Positions 34,330-42,074 of a stretch of DNA of 64,000 bases are shown in pieces. Position numbers and translations under genes: made by a program. This DNA is from Jeotgalibacillus sp. ET6 (GTDB lineage Bacteria; Bacillota; Bacilli; Bacillales; Jeotgalibacillaceae), in NCBI RefSeq assembly GCF_029667115.1, contig NZ_JARUIU010000005.1, positions 62,001-126,000 of the forward strand, read 5' to 3'. Each line of letters begins with the position of its first letter. Position 1 is the stretch's first letter. The notes under the pieces are model-generated. The model had not been told where the DNA came from and made no database searches. It saw only the letters and a program-made list of their open reading frames with translations.

Positions 34330-34967
34330 CTTGATCCTCTTTCTTTTTCTGGAAAGTCCGTCTGAACATTCCCTTTATACATTAATACGGTTCCAAACCT
34401 AGGCTGGTAGAGGTGTACGTGGATGCGGATCAAATCTTTATCCACATTGTAATCTTCCAGAACAGTGGCTTTAATGCCCAGTTGTTTTGGAAGGAGTATC
34501 GTTTTACTGCCAATCTGAAGTGCTGTATTTTCGGAGTGGATTAACAAACCGCCCTCTTTTGTAACCTGAAAAGTCAAAGTGGTTGTCAAAAATCCTCCCT
34601 TTCCAAAGTCATCCTGAATCAAAAAAGCCGTTTCCCCTTCTTTCATTACAGCGTCAAACGAACGGACCGCTTCCGTAAAGAAAAAGTTTCGTTTCCAGCT
34701 CACACACTCTTTTCCATCGGCATTTCTGTAGGCCTCATTTAAAATAGTGAATGGGATGCATGCTCCCCTTTCCGGAAAGGTCAGTTTAAAAGGCACACCC
34801 ATCCAGGACAGCAGACGAATCAGACGGCTTCCCCCCTGAATCACCTCCATCTCCCCTTTTCCTCTTACTGCATAGGATGATTGACTATGGATACCAAACT
34901 TTTTTTGCAGCACTGGATGCAGCCGTTTAAACTCTTCTCCCAGCACCTTTTCATAAATGGATTTCAC
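34326..34967 (-). CDS. DUF4166 domain protein
   Basis: Soluble protein of 213 aa matching DUF4166 in layout: SIYEKVLGEEFKRLHPVLQKKFG at the N-terminus, then GSRLIRLLSWMGVPF. The start is GTG at 34967 with GGGGGGAG upstream; it overlaps the stop of the preceding gene by 4 nt (GTGA), and its own stop overlaps yndJ (ATGA). Function unknown; related proteins are often linked to or fused with membrane partners of this type. Confidence 0.75.
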   Translation of the reverse strand: MKSIYEKVLGEEFKRLHPVLQKKFGIHSQSSYAVRGKGEMEVIQGGSRLIRLLSWMGVPFKLTFPERGACIPFTILNEAYRNADGKECVSWKRNFFFTEAVRSFDAVMKEGETAFLIQDDFGKGGFLTTTLTFQVTKEGGLLIHSENTALQIGSKTILLPKQLGIKATVLEDYNVDKDLIRIHVHLYQPRFGTVLMYKGNVQTDFPEKERGSR

Positions 34968-35881
34968 GTTTTCTCCCCCCGGACTCTCCTGCAATTCCGT
35001 GCAAGCACCAGGTTTTTAGCATTTAGTCCTCCTGCCAGCCCCACCCCCGCCACAGCGGCATTTAATGCAATCGGGTTAAATGGAGCAATTGCCGTAGAAG
35101 GATCCAGCATAATGGCACTTAAGCCTAGTGGAATCATGGCAGCTGCTGCTCCGAAAAACAGCCAGTCCTTTTTCCAAGGAAGTAAAAAAGCCAGTCCAAT
35201 CAAAATCTGAATTGTGCCGGCGAGCGTGATCATCGGCTCTGCAAAAGGGCTCAGCCATAAAGAATTTTTGAGAAGCGCTACTTCCCCTGTTTCAGGAAAC
35301 AGTAGTTTGGGGACCAGCCCCTGGTAAATCCAAATGAGTGCCATTAACAGACATAAAGCAGCATGAAGCAGGGATCTTCTTACGCTGTCTTCAGGTCGGA
35401 TGTCGTTTTCAAGCCATTTGGCAAGGCAGTCAAAGCTCCATGCAGTTGCCCATCCAATCATTGGTTTAAAGATCAAAGAATCGAACCATTGTCCTGCCCG
35501 GCCAAACCGCACCTTATATTGATAAAGCGTTTCGAATTTAATTCCTGTATTCACGGGTGTATATTTCCAGTAGCCTGCCCCTTCTTTAATGAGCGAAATG
35601 GGCTGTTCACTTCCAAAAGCCAGAGAGGAAATACGTTCTCCCCGTTCATTTTCCTTTTCTCCCTGACTGACACCTGTTCCTTCGATTCGAAGTCCAAATC
35701 CTATATTCGTTCGATATGTAAAATGCTGTTTTGCAAGAGTATGTTCTTTTGGCAGATAGGTAATGGAGCTGAATCTTAAGTCCCATCTCTGATGCAGATC
35801 AGGCTGCTGTGTGTACTTCCACAGCTTTTCCATGGGAGCCTGAATCATCCTTTCTACGTAAATTTGTTTTTGCTTTGGCAT
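34964..35881 (-). CDS. SRPBCC plus DoxX-like membrane protein
   Basis: Two-part protein of 305 aa. Residues 1 to about 155 look like an SRPBCC/polyketide-cyclase-like fold (VERMIQAPMEKLWKYTQQPDLHQRWD). Residues about 165-300 carry four membrane helices of DoxX type. AAAGGGTGG precedes the ATG. It is the first gene of the three-gene unit; the Arg-rich C-terminus (CRRVRGEKT) overlaps the next start. The function is unknown. Confidence 0.7.
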   Translation of the reverse strand: MPKQKQIYVERMIQAPMEKLWKYTQQPDLHQRWDLRFSSITYLPKEHTLAKQHFTYRTNIGFGLRIEGTGVSQGEKENERGERISSLAFGSEQPISLIKEGAGYWKYTPVNTGIKFETLYQYKVRFGRAGQWFDSLIFKPMIGWATAWSFDCLAKWLENDIRPEDSVRRSLLHAALCLLMALIWIYQGLVPKLLFPETGEVALLKNSLWLSPFAEPMITLAGTIQILIGLAFLLPWKKDWLFFGAAAAMIPLGLSAIMLDPSTAIAPFNPIALNAAVAGVGLAGGLNAKNLVLARNCRRVRGEKT

Positions 35882-35969
35882 TCGACCACCCTTTCCAGTT
35901 CTTCCTTTAAAAGTATATCAAAAGAAGGGGGCGGTCCGGGTGATTTTTAGAAGTTTCGGATTATACTGG

Positions 35970-36118
35970 GACCGGTTCATTTCCGCTTCGGCCGGAGGCT
36001 TTCCGCCTGGCGGGAGGTGAGCCTCTTTGATGCTGTCGCATCTGCAGTGTCTCACCCTTCCCGCTTCTTCACGCAGGAGTCCCCGGCCTCCGCTTCAATG
36101 CACCTATTCTTTTGGTAT
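35970..36118. repeat. 149-bp palindromic repeat, family B, copy 1
   Basis: Starts GACCGGTTCATTTCCGC and ends CCTATTCTTTTGGTAT. Its halves are complementary in blocks (GGTTCATT / AATG.ACC, CGGCCGGAGGC / GCCTCCG, GCGGGAGGTGAG / CTCACC..CCCGC), so it can fold into one long hairpin. It is about 96% identical to copy 2. Confidence 0.85.
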
Positions 36119-36191
36119 GTCCTTAGTAAATAACAATGTTAGGAAGCTGCGTTTTCCTTTTTGAAAGTTGAAATTTTGATAAAGAGAAAGA

Positions 36192-36340
36192 GACCGGTTC
36201 ATTTCCGCTCCGGCCGGAGGCTTTCCGCGTGGCGGGAGGTGAGCCTCGTTGATGCTGTCGCATCTGCCGTGTCTCACCCTTCCCGCTTCTTCACGCAGGA
36301 GTCCCCGGCCTCCGCTCCAATGAACCTATTCTTTTGGTAT
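36192..36340. repeat. 149-bp palindromic repeat, family B, copy 2
   Basis: Direct copy of 35970-36118, differing at about six positions; here the terminal inverted blocks GGTTCATT and AATGAACC match perfectly. No ORF. Confidence 0.85.
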
Positions 36341-36348
36341 TTGACTCA

Positions 36349-36621
36349 TTATATAAACGAATCGAAATACTTCTTAGGGTAAGTGATTTTATGTTCGATG
36401 AATATTTTTGCCCAAGCATTAACTTCTTCAAAATATAATTCTTCGTCCCTGTCAGGCAGTACTGCAAATACTTTTTCAAAAGACCCATTTTTGTTTACCT
36501 GGTTTAGAGTCAAATCAGCAATTAAAGTTATTTGAACGTCATTGTAGCAAGAAATTATGGCTGTAACTTGTTTTTTTGATAGATCAACATGGGTGTAACT
36601 GATTTTTATTCCGGTAGGCAT
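36349..36621 (-). CDS. Hypothetical protein
   Basis: Soluble protein of 90 aa from ATG 36621 (AAAGGAAAT lies about 12 nt upstream), with a beta-rich N-terminal half (GIKISYTHVDLSKKQVTAIISCY) and a C-terminal half rich in acidic and aromatic residues. No family was recognised. It abuts repeat copy 2 by 8 bp on the 3' side. It may be a small lineage-specific gene; codon use looks ordinary, but evidence is limited. Confidence 0.45.
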   Translation of the reverse strand: MPTGIKISYTHVDLSKKQVTAIISCYNDVQITLIADLTLNQVNKNGSFEKVFAVLPDRDEELYFEEVNAWAKIFIEHKITYPKKYFDSFI

Positions 36622-36738
36622 AAAATAAGTATTTCCTTTTTCATTCCTCAAGATTTTACCGCCTATTTACTTAATATCAAAATAAGATATGGACCACGGG
36701 TATTTGCGTAATATGGGCCAGTTTAAACCCTCTAATAA

Positions 36739-36766
36739 AAGGCTGAGACAAATTTGTCCCAGCCTT
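36739..36766 (-). terminator. Terminator of the rsgA gene (TGAGACA family)
   Basis: AAGGCTGAGACAAA pairs with TTTGTCCCAGCCTT except for one A-C mismatch. On the minus strand TTTTATT follows. It lies 24 nt after the rsgA stop. Confidence 0.85.
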
Positions 36767-36789
36767 GTGTTATCTTGCTATTCCTACTC

Positions 36790-37866
36790 TTACTTCCTCA
36801 TATTTTTTTGAGACTGACTGATCTTTTTCCACTTTTTCTTTTCAATGAGCTGTTCCCGTTTGTTTGATTTCCGCTCCATATAAGCAAGTTCTTTTTGCAG
36901 CTTTCTGTAGCTTGCCAGACGATCTGCGTCCAGGCTGCCTTCTTCAATCGCTGCAGCAACTGCGCAGCCCGGTTCGTTTTCGTGTTTGCAGTCTCTGAAC
37001 TGACATTCCCTGGCAAGCCTTTCAATATCCTGAAAGCCATGCTCAAGTCCGCCCTCAGATTCCCACAGCTGCAGCTCTCTCATTCCCGGTGTGTCGATCA
37101 TGACGCCACCTGTTGGAAGTGAAAGCAATTCACGGTGGGTGGTCGTATGCTTCCCCCGGTCATCGCCTTCACGAATTTCGTGCGTGGCCATTCTGTCTTC
37201 CTGCATCAGGGAGTTAATAATAGAAGACTTGCCGACTCCTGATGAACCCATAACTGCTACAGTAGTGCCTTCGTTAATATGCTCCAGCAGCCGGGATACG
37301 CCGTTCCCATTGATCGTGCTGCAGGCAATAATCGGCACACCTAATGCAGCTGTTTCTCCCTGCTGCACTTTATCCTTTATTTCCTCTTCTTCACAGAGAT
37401 CAGATTTTGACAAGACAACCACAGGGGTCGCACCACTTTCCCACGTGGAAAGCAAGTATCGTTCCAGTCTTCTCAGGTTAAAATCCTGGTTCAGCGCCAT
37501 AACCAGAAAAACCACGTCTATATTGACTGCAACAATTTGTTCTCCACTCGTCTCACCAGCCATTTTTCGTGAAAACTTGGAGACTCTTGGAAGGATGGCA
37601 TGAATGATGGCTTTTTCTTCCCCTTGAAAAGGAGTCAGCATGACCCAGTCTCCGACAGCCGGATAATCTTCTCTTTCGCCGGCAGTATGACGAAATTTAC
37701 CGGATACTTCCCCGAGCAGCAGTCCGCTTGCCGTTTCGATTCTGTAAAGGCGCTTATGCTCCACTACAATTCTTCCTGGAACAAGGGCCGGATATCCCTC
37801 AGCCTTTTCCTGCCATACTTTATTCCACCCTATACGTACTAAAGATTCATTTTGAATAAGATTCAA
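36790..37866 (-). CDS. rsgA: Ribosome small-subunit-dependent GTPase A (RsgA-type)
   Basis: Circularly permuted GTPase that acts in late 30S subunit maturation. From the TTG start the protein has 358 aa. The OB-fold is at about 40-105. The G-motifs are in permuted order: G4 SKSD (about 175), then G1 GSSGVGKSS (about 210), then G3 DTPG (about 258). The zinc motif CQFRDCKHENEPGC is at about 289-302, and a Lys-rich tail (REQLIEKKKWKKISQSQKN) ends it. AGGAGG lies 7 nt before TTG 37866. At 358 aa it is longer than the ~298-aa YloQ/CpgA, so it may be a second, accessory RsgA. It is preceded by a leader-peptide attenuator. Confidence 0.88.
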   Translation of the reverse strand: MNLIQNESLVRIGWNKVWQEKAEGYPALVPGRIVVEHKRLYRIETASGLLLGEVSGKFRHTAGEREDYPAVGDWVMLTPFQGEEKAIIHAILPRVSKFSRKMAGETSGEQIVAVNIDVVFLVMALNQDFNLRRLERYLLSTWESGATPVVVLSKSDLCEEEEIKDKVQQGETAALGVPIIACSTINGNGVSRLLEHINEGTTVAVMGSSGVGKSSIINSLMQEDRMATHEIREGDDRGKHTTTHRELLSLPTGGVMIDTPGMRELQLWESEGGLEHGFQDIERLARECQFRDCKHENEPGCAVAAAIEEGSLDADRLASYRKLQKELAYMERKSNKREQLIEKKKWKKISQSQKNMRK

Positions 37867-37898
37867 TTTTTTTCCTCCTAATTTTAAGCATAAAAAAA

Positions 37899-37936
37899 CC
37901 ACGGATACATGTGCGTTCGCGTACACAATCCCGTGG
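37899..37936 (-). terminator. Attenuator terminator in the rsgA leader
   Basis: On the minus strand CCACGG..ATTGTGTACGCG pairs back through GCGCAC-like sequence to ..TCCGTGG, followed by seven T (plus A7 at 37892-37898). It lies between the leader ORF and the rsgA ribosome site, so it must be read through for expression. Confidence 0.8.
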
Positions 37937-38005
37937 ACTTCAGCTTAAATTAGCAGGAGCTGTCCTAAAATGGACCGACTTTAAGCCGGACGGGTTGTGT
38001 ACACG
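37918..38005 (-). promoter_or_regulatory. Antiterminator pairing in the rsgA leader
   Basis: CGTGTACACAACCCGT (minus strand, 37990-38005) pairs with ACGGG.TTGTGTACGCG (37918-37934). This gives 16 base pairs with one bulged A and one G-U pair. The second arm is the 5' arm of the terminator at 37899-37936, so the two folds exclude each other. A nested GCTTAAA/TTTAAGC stem lies between. Confidence 0.75.
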
Positions 38006-38039
38006 AGATTTCAATGAACAAGTTAAGTTGTTTTCTCAT
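37965..38039 (-). CDS. 24-residue leader peptide of rsgA
   Basis: A short ORF, MRKQLNLF...VRLKVGPF, with an excellent Shine-Dalgarno sequence (AAAGGGTGA, 6 nt before ATG 38039). It starts just downstream of a consensus promoter. Codons 12-17 contain the first antiterminator arm. A ribosome translating or stalled over codons 7-20 would mask this arm; one held within the first few codons would leave it free. It is most likely a cis-acting leader; no separate function is expected. Confidence 0.65.
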   Translation of the reverse strand: MRKQLNLFIEISCTQPVRLKVGPF

Positions 38040-38069
38040 AGCACTTCACCCTTTCCATGTGTTTTTTTT

Positions 38070-38098
38070 ATTATACGAAAAGGTCCTCGCTATTGCAA
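38070..38098 (-). promoter_or_regulatory. Promoter of the rsgA leader transcript
   Basis: Minus strand TTGCAA (38093-38098), 17-bp spacer, TATAAT (38070-38075). This is a near-consensus sigma-A promoter about 30 nt before the leader ATG. Confidence 0.75.
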
Positions 38099-38256
38099 TC
38101 CATTTTTTGATTTATTCGGATAATTCAAGAGCAAATACTTAAAGACCCCTTGAAATAGGAAGAAGAAACCTTTACTGTTTAATGCACGGGTTGTTAGGGA
38201 AGGGTATACAGAGGTGTTTTATCCCTTACATACAAAAATTTTTGGAAGGAGTAAAC

Positions 38257-39786
38257 ATGAAAAAAAATTCAGAGGGTAAAGGTCAATCATTTAATTTAGT
38301 TTTCATTGTTTCAGCAGCAGTTATTGCCATTTTAGTTTTATTTGGCGCCATCGCTCCTTCATTATTTGAAGCAGGAGCCAATCAAGTCTTCGCTTTTACT
38401 ACGCAATCCTTCGGCTGGCTTTATTTGCTGGCGGTCTTCTTCTTTGTCATTTTCTTATTGTTTTTGGCGTTAAGCCGTTATGGAAGAGTCCGTCTCGGCA
38501 GGGATGACGAACGGCCCGAGTATCCATTTTTCACCTGGATCGGCATGCTGTTTTCTGCCGGATTCGGAGTTGGACTTGTTTTTTGGGGCGTAGCGGAGCC
38601 GATGAGTCATTTTTTCACTACTCCTTATGCCGATACAGAGCCTTTAACTCAGGAAGGCGCCCGCTTAGCGATGGGATATTCCTTCTTTCATTGGGGACTC
38701 AGCCAATGGTCTGTTTTCGCAGTTGTAGGTCTTATCATTGCCTATTTTCAATTCCGCAAAAATCAAAATGGCCTGATTTCAACAAGCTTATCACCAATGA
38801 TTAAAGAAGGACGGCATAAAAAGCCGTTGAACCAGACGATCGATATTCTGGCTGTAATCGCTACCATAATGGGTGTAGCTACTTCACTCGGTCTTGGAAT
38901 TCTCCAAATTAATGGAGGGTTGAATAATGTGTTTGGATTGCCAAACAACGCGACGGTTCAGGTTATTATCATTGTCATTTTAACCGCACTGTTTTTGACT
39001 TCCACTGCCACTGGCATTGATAAAGGAATCAAGTGGCTGAGCAATATTAATTTAGGTACAGCCCTTTTACTGATGCTGTTTGTATTTATTTTTGGCCCAA
39101 CTGTTTTTATTCTTGAAACCTTCACTCTTGGGTTGGGGGACTATTTACAAAATTTCATTCGATACAGCCTTCGACTTCAGCCTTACCAGAGTGGAGAATG
39201 GGTGCATGACTGGACTATTTTTTACTGGGCGTGGGCTATTGCATGGTCTCCATTTGTCGGAGCCTTTGTTGCACGGGTTTCCAGAGGAAGAACGATTCGC
39301 GAATTTGTTGTAGGTGTTCTCATTGTTCCGCCAGCAATTGCCTTACTATGGATCGCTGTATTTGGTGGAACTGCTTTGCACTTTGATTTATTTGGAGGAA
39401 CATCTATTGCACAGGCGGTGAACAATGATGTTACGAGTGCACTGTTTGTAACATTTGATGAACTTCCGCTAAGTTTCATTTTATCTACCTTATCGATTCT
39501 GCTGATTTTAACTTTTCTGGTTACATCAGCTGACTCAGCAACTTATATCATCAGCAGCATGACAACAGACGGAAGTCTCAATCCTCCTCTGCCTGTCAGA
39601 ATCATCTGGGGTGTACTAATGGGTGCAATCGCTGCCGTCCTTCTAATCGCAAGCGGTCTTGAAGGCCTGCAAACGGCGTCGCTCATCTCCGCTCTGCCAT
39701 TTACCGTGATTCTGATCCTGATGGTATACACCTTATTTAAATTATTACGAAAAGATGTACCAAGACCTAAAATTAAAAACAAATAA
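38257..39786 (+). CDS. opuD: BCCT-family osmolyte transporter (glycine betaine, OpuD-like)
   Basis: Sodium- or proton-coupled importer of glycine betaine or a related trimethylammonium solute, 509 aa, 12 membrane segments. The BCCT signature region FGVGLVFWGVAEPMSHF is at about 105-121, with an aromatic-rich helix 8 segment (WTIFYWAWAIAWSPFVGAFVARVSRGRTIREF, about 321-352). GGAAGGAG lies 7 nt before ATG 38257. It probably supports growth in salt. OpuD is the best-known member with this length; choline or carnitine transport cannot be excluded. Confidence 0.87.
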   Translation: MKKNSEGKGQSFNLVFIVSAAVIAILVLFGAIAPSLFEAGANQVFAFTTQSFGWLYLLAVFFFVIFLLFLALSRYGRVRLGRDDERPEYPFFTWIGMLFSAGFGVGLVFWGVAEPMSHFFTTPYADTEPLTQEGARLAMGYSFFHWGLSQWSVFAVVGLIIAYFQFRKNQNGLISTSLSPMIKEGRHKKPLNQTIDILAVIATIMGVATSLGLGILQINGGLNNVFGLPNNATVQVIIIVILTALFLTSTATGIDKGIKWLSNINLGTALLLMLFVFIFGPTVFILETFTLGLGDYLQNFIRYSLRLQPYQSGEWVHDWTIFYWAWAIAWSPFVGAFVARVSRGRTIREFVVGVLIVPPAIALLWIAVFGGTALHFDLFGGTSIAQAVNNDVTSALFVTFDELPLSFILSTLSILLILTFLVTSADSATYIISSMTTDGSLNPPLPVRIIWGVLMGAIAAVLLIASGLEGLQTASLISALPFTVILILMVYTLFKLLRKDVPRPKIKNK

Positions 39787-39829
39787 AAAAACGCCGGCTT
39801 TTTCAGTAGAAAAAGACCGGCGTTTTTTT
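39784..39829. terminator. Bidirectional terminator
   Basis: ACGCCGG.CTTTTTC and GAAAAAG.CCGGCGT with a 4-nt loop, T7 on plus and A-rich to the left. It serves opuD and the convergent carotenoid gene. Confidence 0.92.
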
Positions 39830-41324
39830 ATACTTCTACTGGCTGGTTTTGACGAATCAGATCGGCTGTCAGCTGACCTGATAATGTGACCATCGGTACG
39901 CCGCCACCTGGATGAGTAGAGCCTCCGACGAAATAAAGATTTTCGTATAGTTCACTTTTAGCAGGGATTTTAAAGCCGCTGTTTTTCTTGCGGTCTGATG
40001 CTACCCCATAAATCGATCCGCCATTCGGCCCGTAAAGTTCCTCAAGATCCTCCGGAGTGAAGCGGTATTCAAACTCAATGGATTCACGAAGTCCTGTCAT
40101 GCCCATGCGTTCCAGTTTATCTAACACAATTTCTCTGTATTGGTCCCAATCGAACCTTCCGTGGTCCCCTTCTTTTAAAGGCGGCACATGTGTTAAGACA
40201 AATAGGTTGTCTTTGCCGGGAGGCGCCTGCGTATCGTCAGAGCGTGCAGAGATTCCAATATAAACAGTAGGATCATCCGATGGTATTCCTTTTTCAAAAA
40301 TATCATGGAATTCTTTTTCCGGGTTTTCTGAGAAAAAGAAATTGTGATGCTTAAGGTTTTCAAATTTGCGGTCCACACCGAGAAGAAGAACAAGACCTGA
40401 TACACTTGGCATAAATGTCTTATTCAATTTCTTCGCTTCTTTTTTCGCCTGATTTTTTGGTACAAGGTTTCGGTAGGCAGGGATCGCTTCCAGATTTGAA
40501 ACGACAACATCTGCTTTATAATAAGTGCCATCCTCTGTTACGGCGCCTGTAACCGCTTTTCCGTCAAGCACTAAATGATCCACCGGTGCATTTACCTTCA
40601 CATCAACGCGCAGCTCATCCATCAGTCTTTTCATCCCAACAGCGATATTGTACATTCCGCCTGTCACATAATGAATGCCAAGTCCAAGCTGCACATAAAT
40701 CAACTGATTTAAAATAGCAGGTGCCTGATAAGGGTTTGAGCCTACATACATAACAAAGAAGTTAAAAAGCTGCTCAAGATGCGGATTGTTCAATCGCTTT
40801 TTTGTTCCCTCTGCCACTGTGCTCATCGGGTCCATAGCGAGTAAATCTTTTAACGTATGATGCTTTTTTAAATCTTTCAAGTCTGCCAGGCTGTACTTGT
40901 AAAAGCTTTTCATGCATAGCTCGTACATATTTTCAGCATAATTGATTAATTCCGTCATGCTTTTGGCAGAGCCGTTTTCCACTTTCTTCATTTCATTGAT
41001 CAGATTTGGAAGATCGCTCGTTACATCAAGCTGAACGCCATCTTCAAAAAATGTCCGCCATTGCGGTTCGATTCTCTCAATTGGTATGTAATCCTCTACC
41101 CTTCGGTGAACACTTGAAAAAAGCTGCTCAAGCACCCAGGGCATTGTAAGAATGGAAGGCCCCGTATCAAAAGTGAAACCCTTTCCTTTTCGCTGGTTAA
41201 GCTTGCCTCCAACATTGCTGTTTTTTTCAAGCACCTGTACCTGGTATCCGTCCGCATGAAGACGGATTGCAGCAGACATGCCTGCTAATCCTGCACCAAT
41301 GACTAATGCTTTTTTCTTTTCCAT
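39828..41324 (-). CDS. crtP: C30 carotenoid oxidase, CrtP/CrtN family
   Basis: FAD-dependent carotenoid desaturase/oxidase of 498 aa. The FAD-binding Rossmann motif ALVIGAGLAGMSAA is at about residues 6-19, and FDTGPSILTMPWVLEQLF follows at about 51-68. The C-terminal GGSTHPGGGVPMVTLSGQ is the family signature. HHNFFFSENPEKEFHDIF and ..IYGVASDRKKNSGFKIP resemble diaponeurosporene oxidase CrtP more than the desaturase CrtN, so oxidation of terminal methyls of a C30 carotenoid is the likely reaction. The gene follows the methyltransferase by about 20 nt and is its operon partner. The start may be ATG 41327 or 41324. Confidence 0.8.
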   Translation of the reverse strand: MEKKKALVIGAGLAGMSAAIRLHADGYQVQVLEKNSNVGGKLNQRKGKGFTFDTGPSILTMPWVLEQLFSSVHRRVEDYIPIERIEPQWRTFFEDGVQLDVTSDLPNLINEMKKVENGSAKSMTELINYAENMYELCMKSFYKYSLADLKDLKKHHTLKDLLAMDPMSTVAEGTKKRLNNPHLEQLFNFFVMYVGSNPYQAPAILNQLIYVQLGLGIHYVTGGMYNIAVGMKRLMDELRVDVKVNAPVDHLVLDGKAVTGAVTEDGTYYKADVVVSNLEAIPAYRNLVPKNQAKKEAKKLNKTFMPSVSGLVLLLGVDRKFENLKHHNFFFSENPEKEFHDIFEKGIPSDDPTVYIGISARSDDTQAPPGKDNLFVLTHVPPLKEGDHGRFDWDQYREIVLDKLERMGMTGLRESIEFEYRFTPEDLEELYGPNGGSIYGVASDRKKNSGFKIPAKSELYENLYFVGGSTHPGGGVPMVTLSGQLTADLIRQNQPVEV

Positions 41325-41343
41325 CATTCCACCCCTACTCTTT

Positions 41344-41901
41344 TCAATATATAAATGGAAGTAATCGAGCCCTGCGGCTCATCCATTTTTCATAATCTGG
41401 TCCAAATTTTTCGACAAGAAGCTTTTCTTCATATCGGATCCGTTTCAGCAGCATGAACCCTGTTAAAAGCCCGCCAGCCACAGCTGCAATCAGACTTGTA
41501 AAATACAGCGCCATTCCGACAGCTATAAACAAAAGCCCAGTATATAAAGGGTGCCGGAGCCTTCGATACGGTCCACTGCTCACAATCTCATCACCGTCTC
41601 TCACAGTCACATGCCTGGTAAACTGGGCTTTTAAATGTGTAATGCCCCAGAACCTCAGGATCACCCCTGTTAAAAAAAGAAGGAACCCCAGTGTTTTCAT
41701 AGGAAGCACTAAGCTGTCTTCTTCCCTGAATTCCTGAAGAAACAGTGCTGCTGCGATAGTGAAAAATAATGAGGTGAAAATATAAAGGAAACTGCGTGTT
41801 TCCAGCGGGTCGCCCTTCCCTGTCCCCCGGTTTCGAAAAATGAAAAACTCACTGATCCAGATGACGCTTATCAGGATAAAAAGCCCATCAAGGATGGTCA
41901 T
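41344..41901 (-). CDS. Isoprenylcysteine carboxyl methyltransferase-family protein
   Basis: Membrane methyltransferase of 185 aa with about five membrane segments. The family motif is SSGPYRRLRHPLYTGLLFI (about 107-125), followed by KRIRYEEKLLVEKFGPDYEKWMSR, which forms the AdoMet site. It is the first gene of a two-gene operon with crtP. Members of this family methylate carboxyl groups of isoprenoids or modify lipids, so methyl-ester formation on an oxidised carotenoid end is a plausible job here, but only by context. Confidence 0.8.
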   Translation of the reverse strand: MTILDGLFILISVIWISEFFIFRNRGTGKGDPLETRSFLYIFTSLFFTIAAALFLQEFREEDSLVLPMKTLGFLLFLTGVILRFWGITHLKAQFTRHVTVRDGDEIVSSGPYRRLRHPLYTGLLFIAVGMALYFTSLIAAVAGGLLTGFMLLKRIRYEEKLLVEKFGPDYEKWMSRRARLLPFIY

Positions 41902-42039
41902 GAACTACATCACATCCTTCTTTGATTCTTCCTTTAAATATATAGAACATTCTGAAACAAAACAATCAATAATAGGCTGTTTTCATCTATTTAATTCCAA
42001 GGGCTGTCTTCCTTACTATTGCCTCTTTAGGACAAGAAG

Positions 42040-42063
42040 AAACCTCCCGCAGCCGGAAGGTTT
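42040..42063 (-). terminator. Terminator of cstA
   Basis: AAACCTTCC and GGGAGGTTT (minus strand) form a stem with a 6-nt loop followed by CTTCTTG. The T-run is poor but the position, just after the cstA stop, fits. Confidence 0.6.
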
Positions 42064-42074
42064 TAAAGATTATT

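Larger units (their letters stand above)
35882..36348. other. Gene-free region holding a repeat pair
   Basis: A 467-bp gap with two direct copies of a 149-bp palindromic repeat separated by 73 bp of ordinary AT-rich sequence. No credible ORF is seen. Confidence 0.8.
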
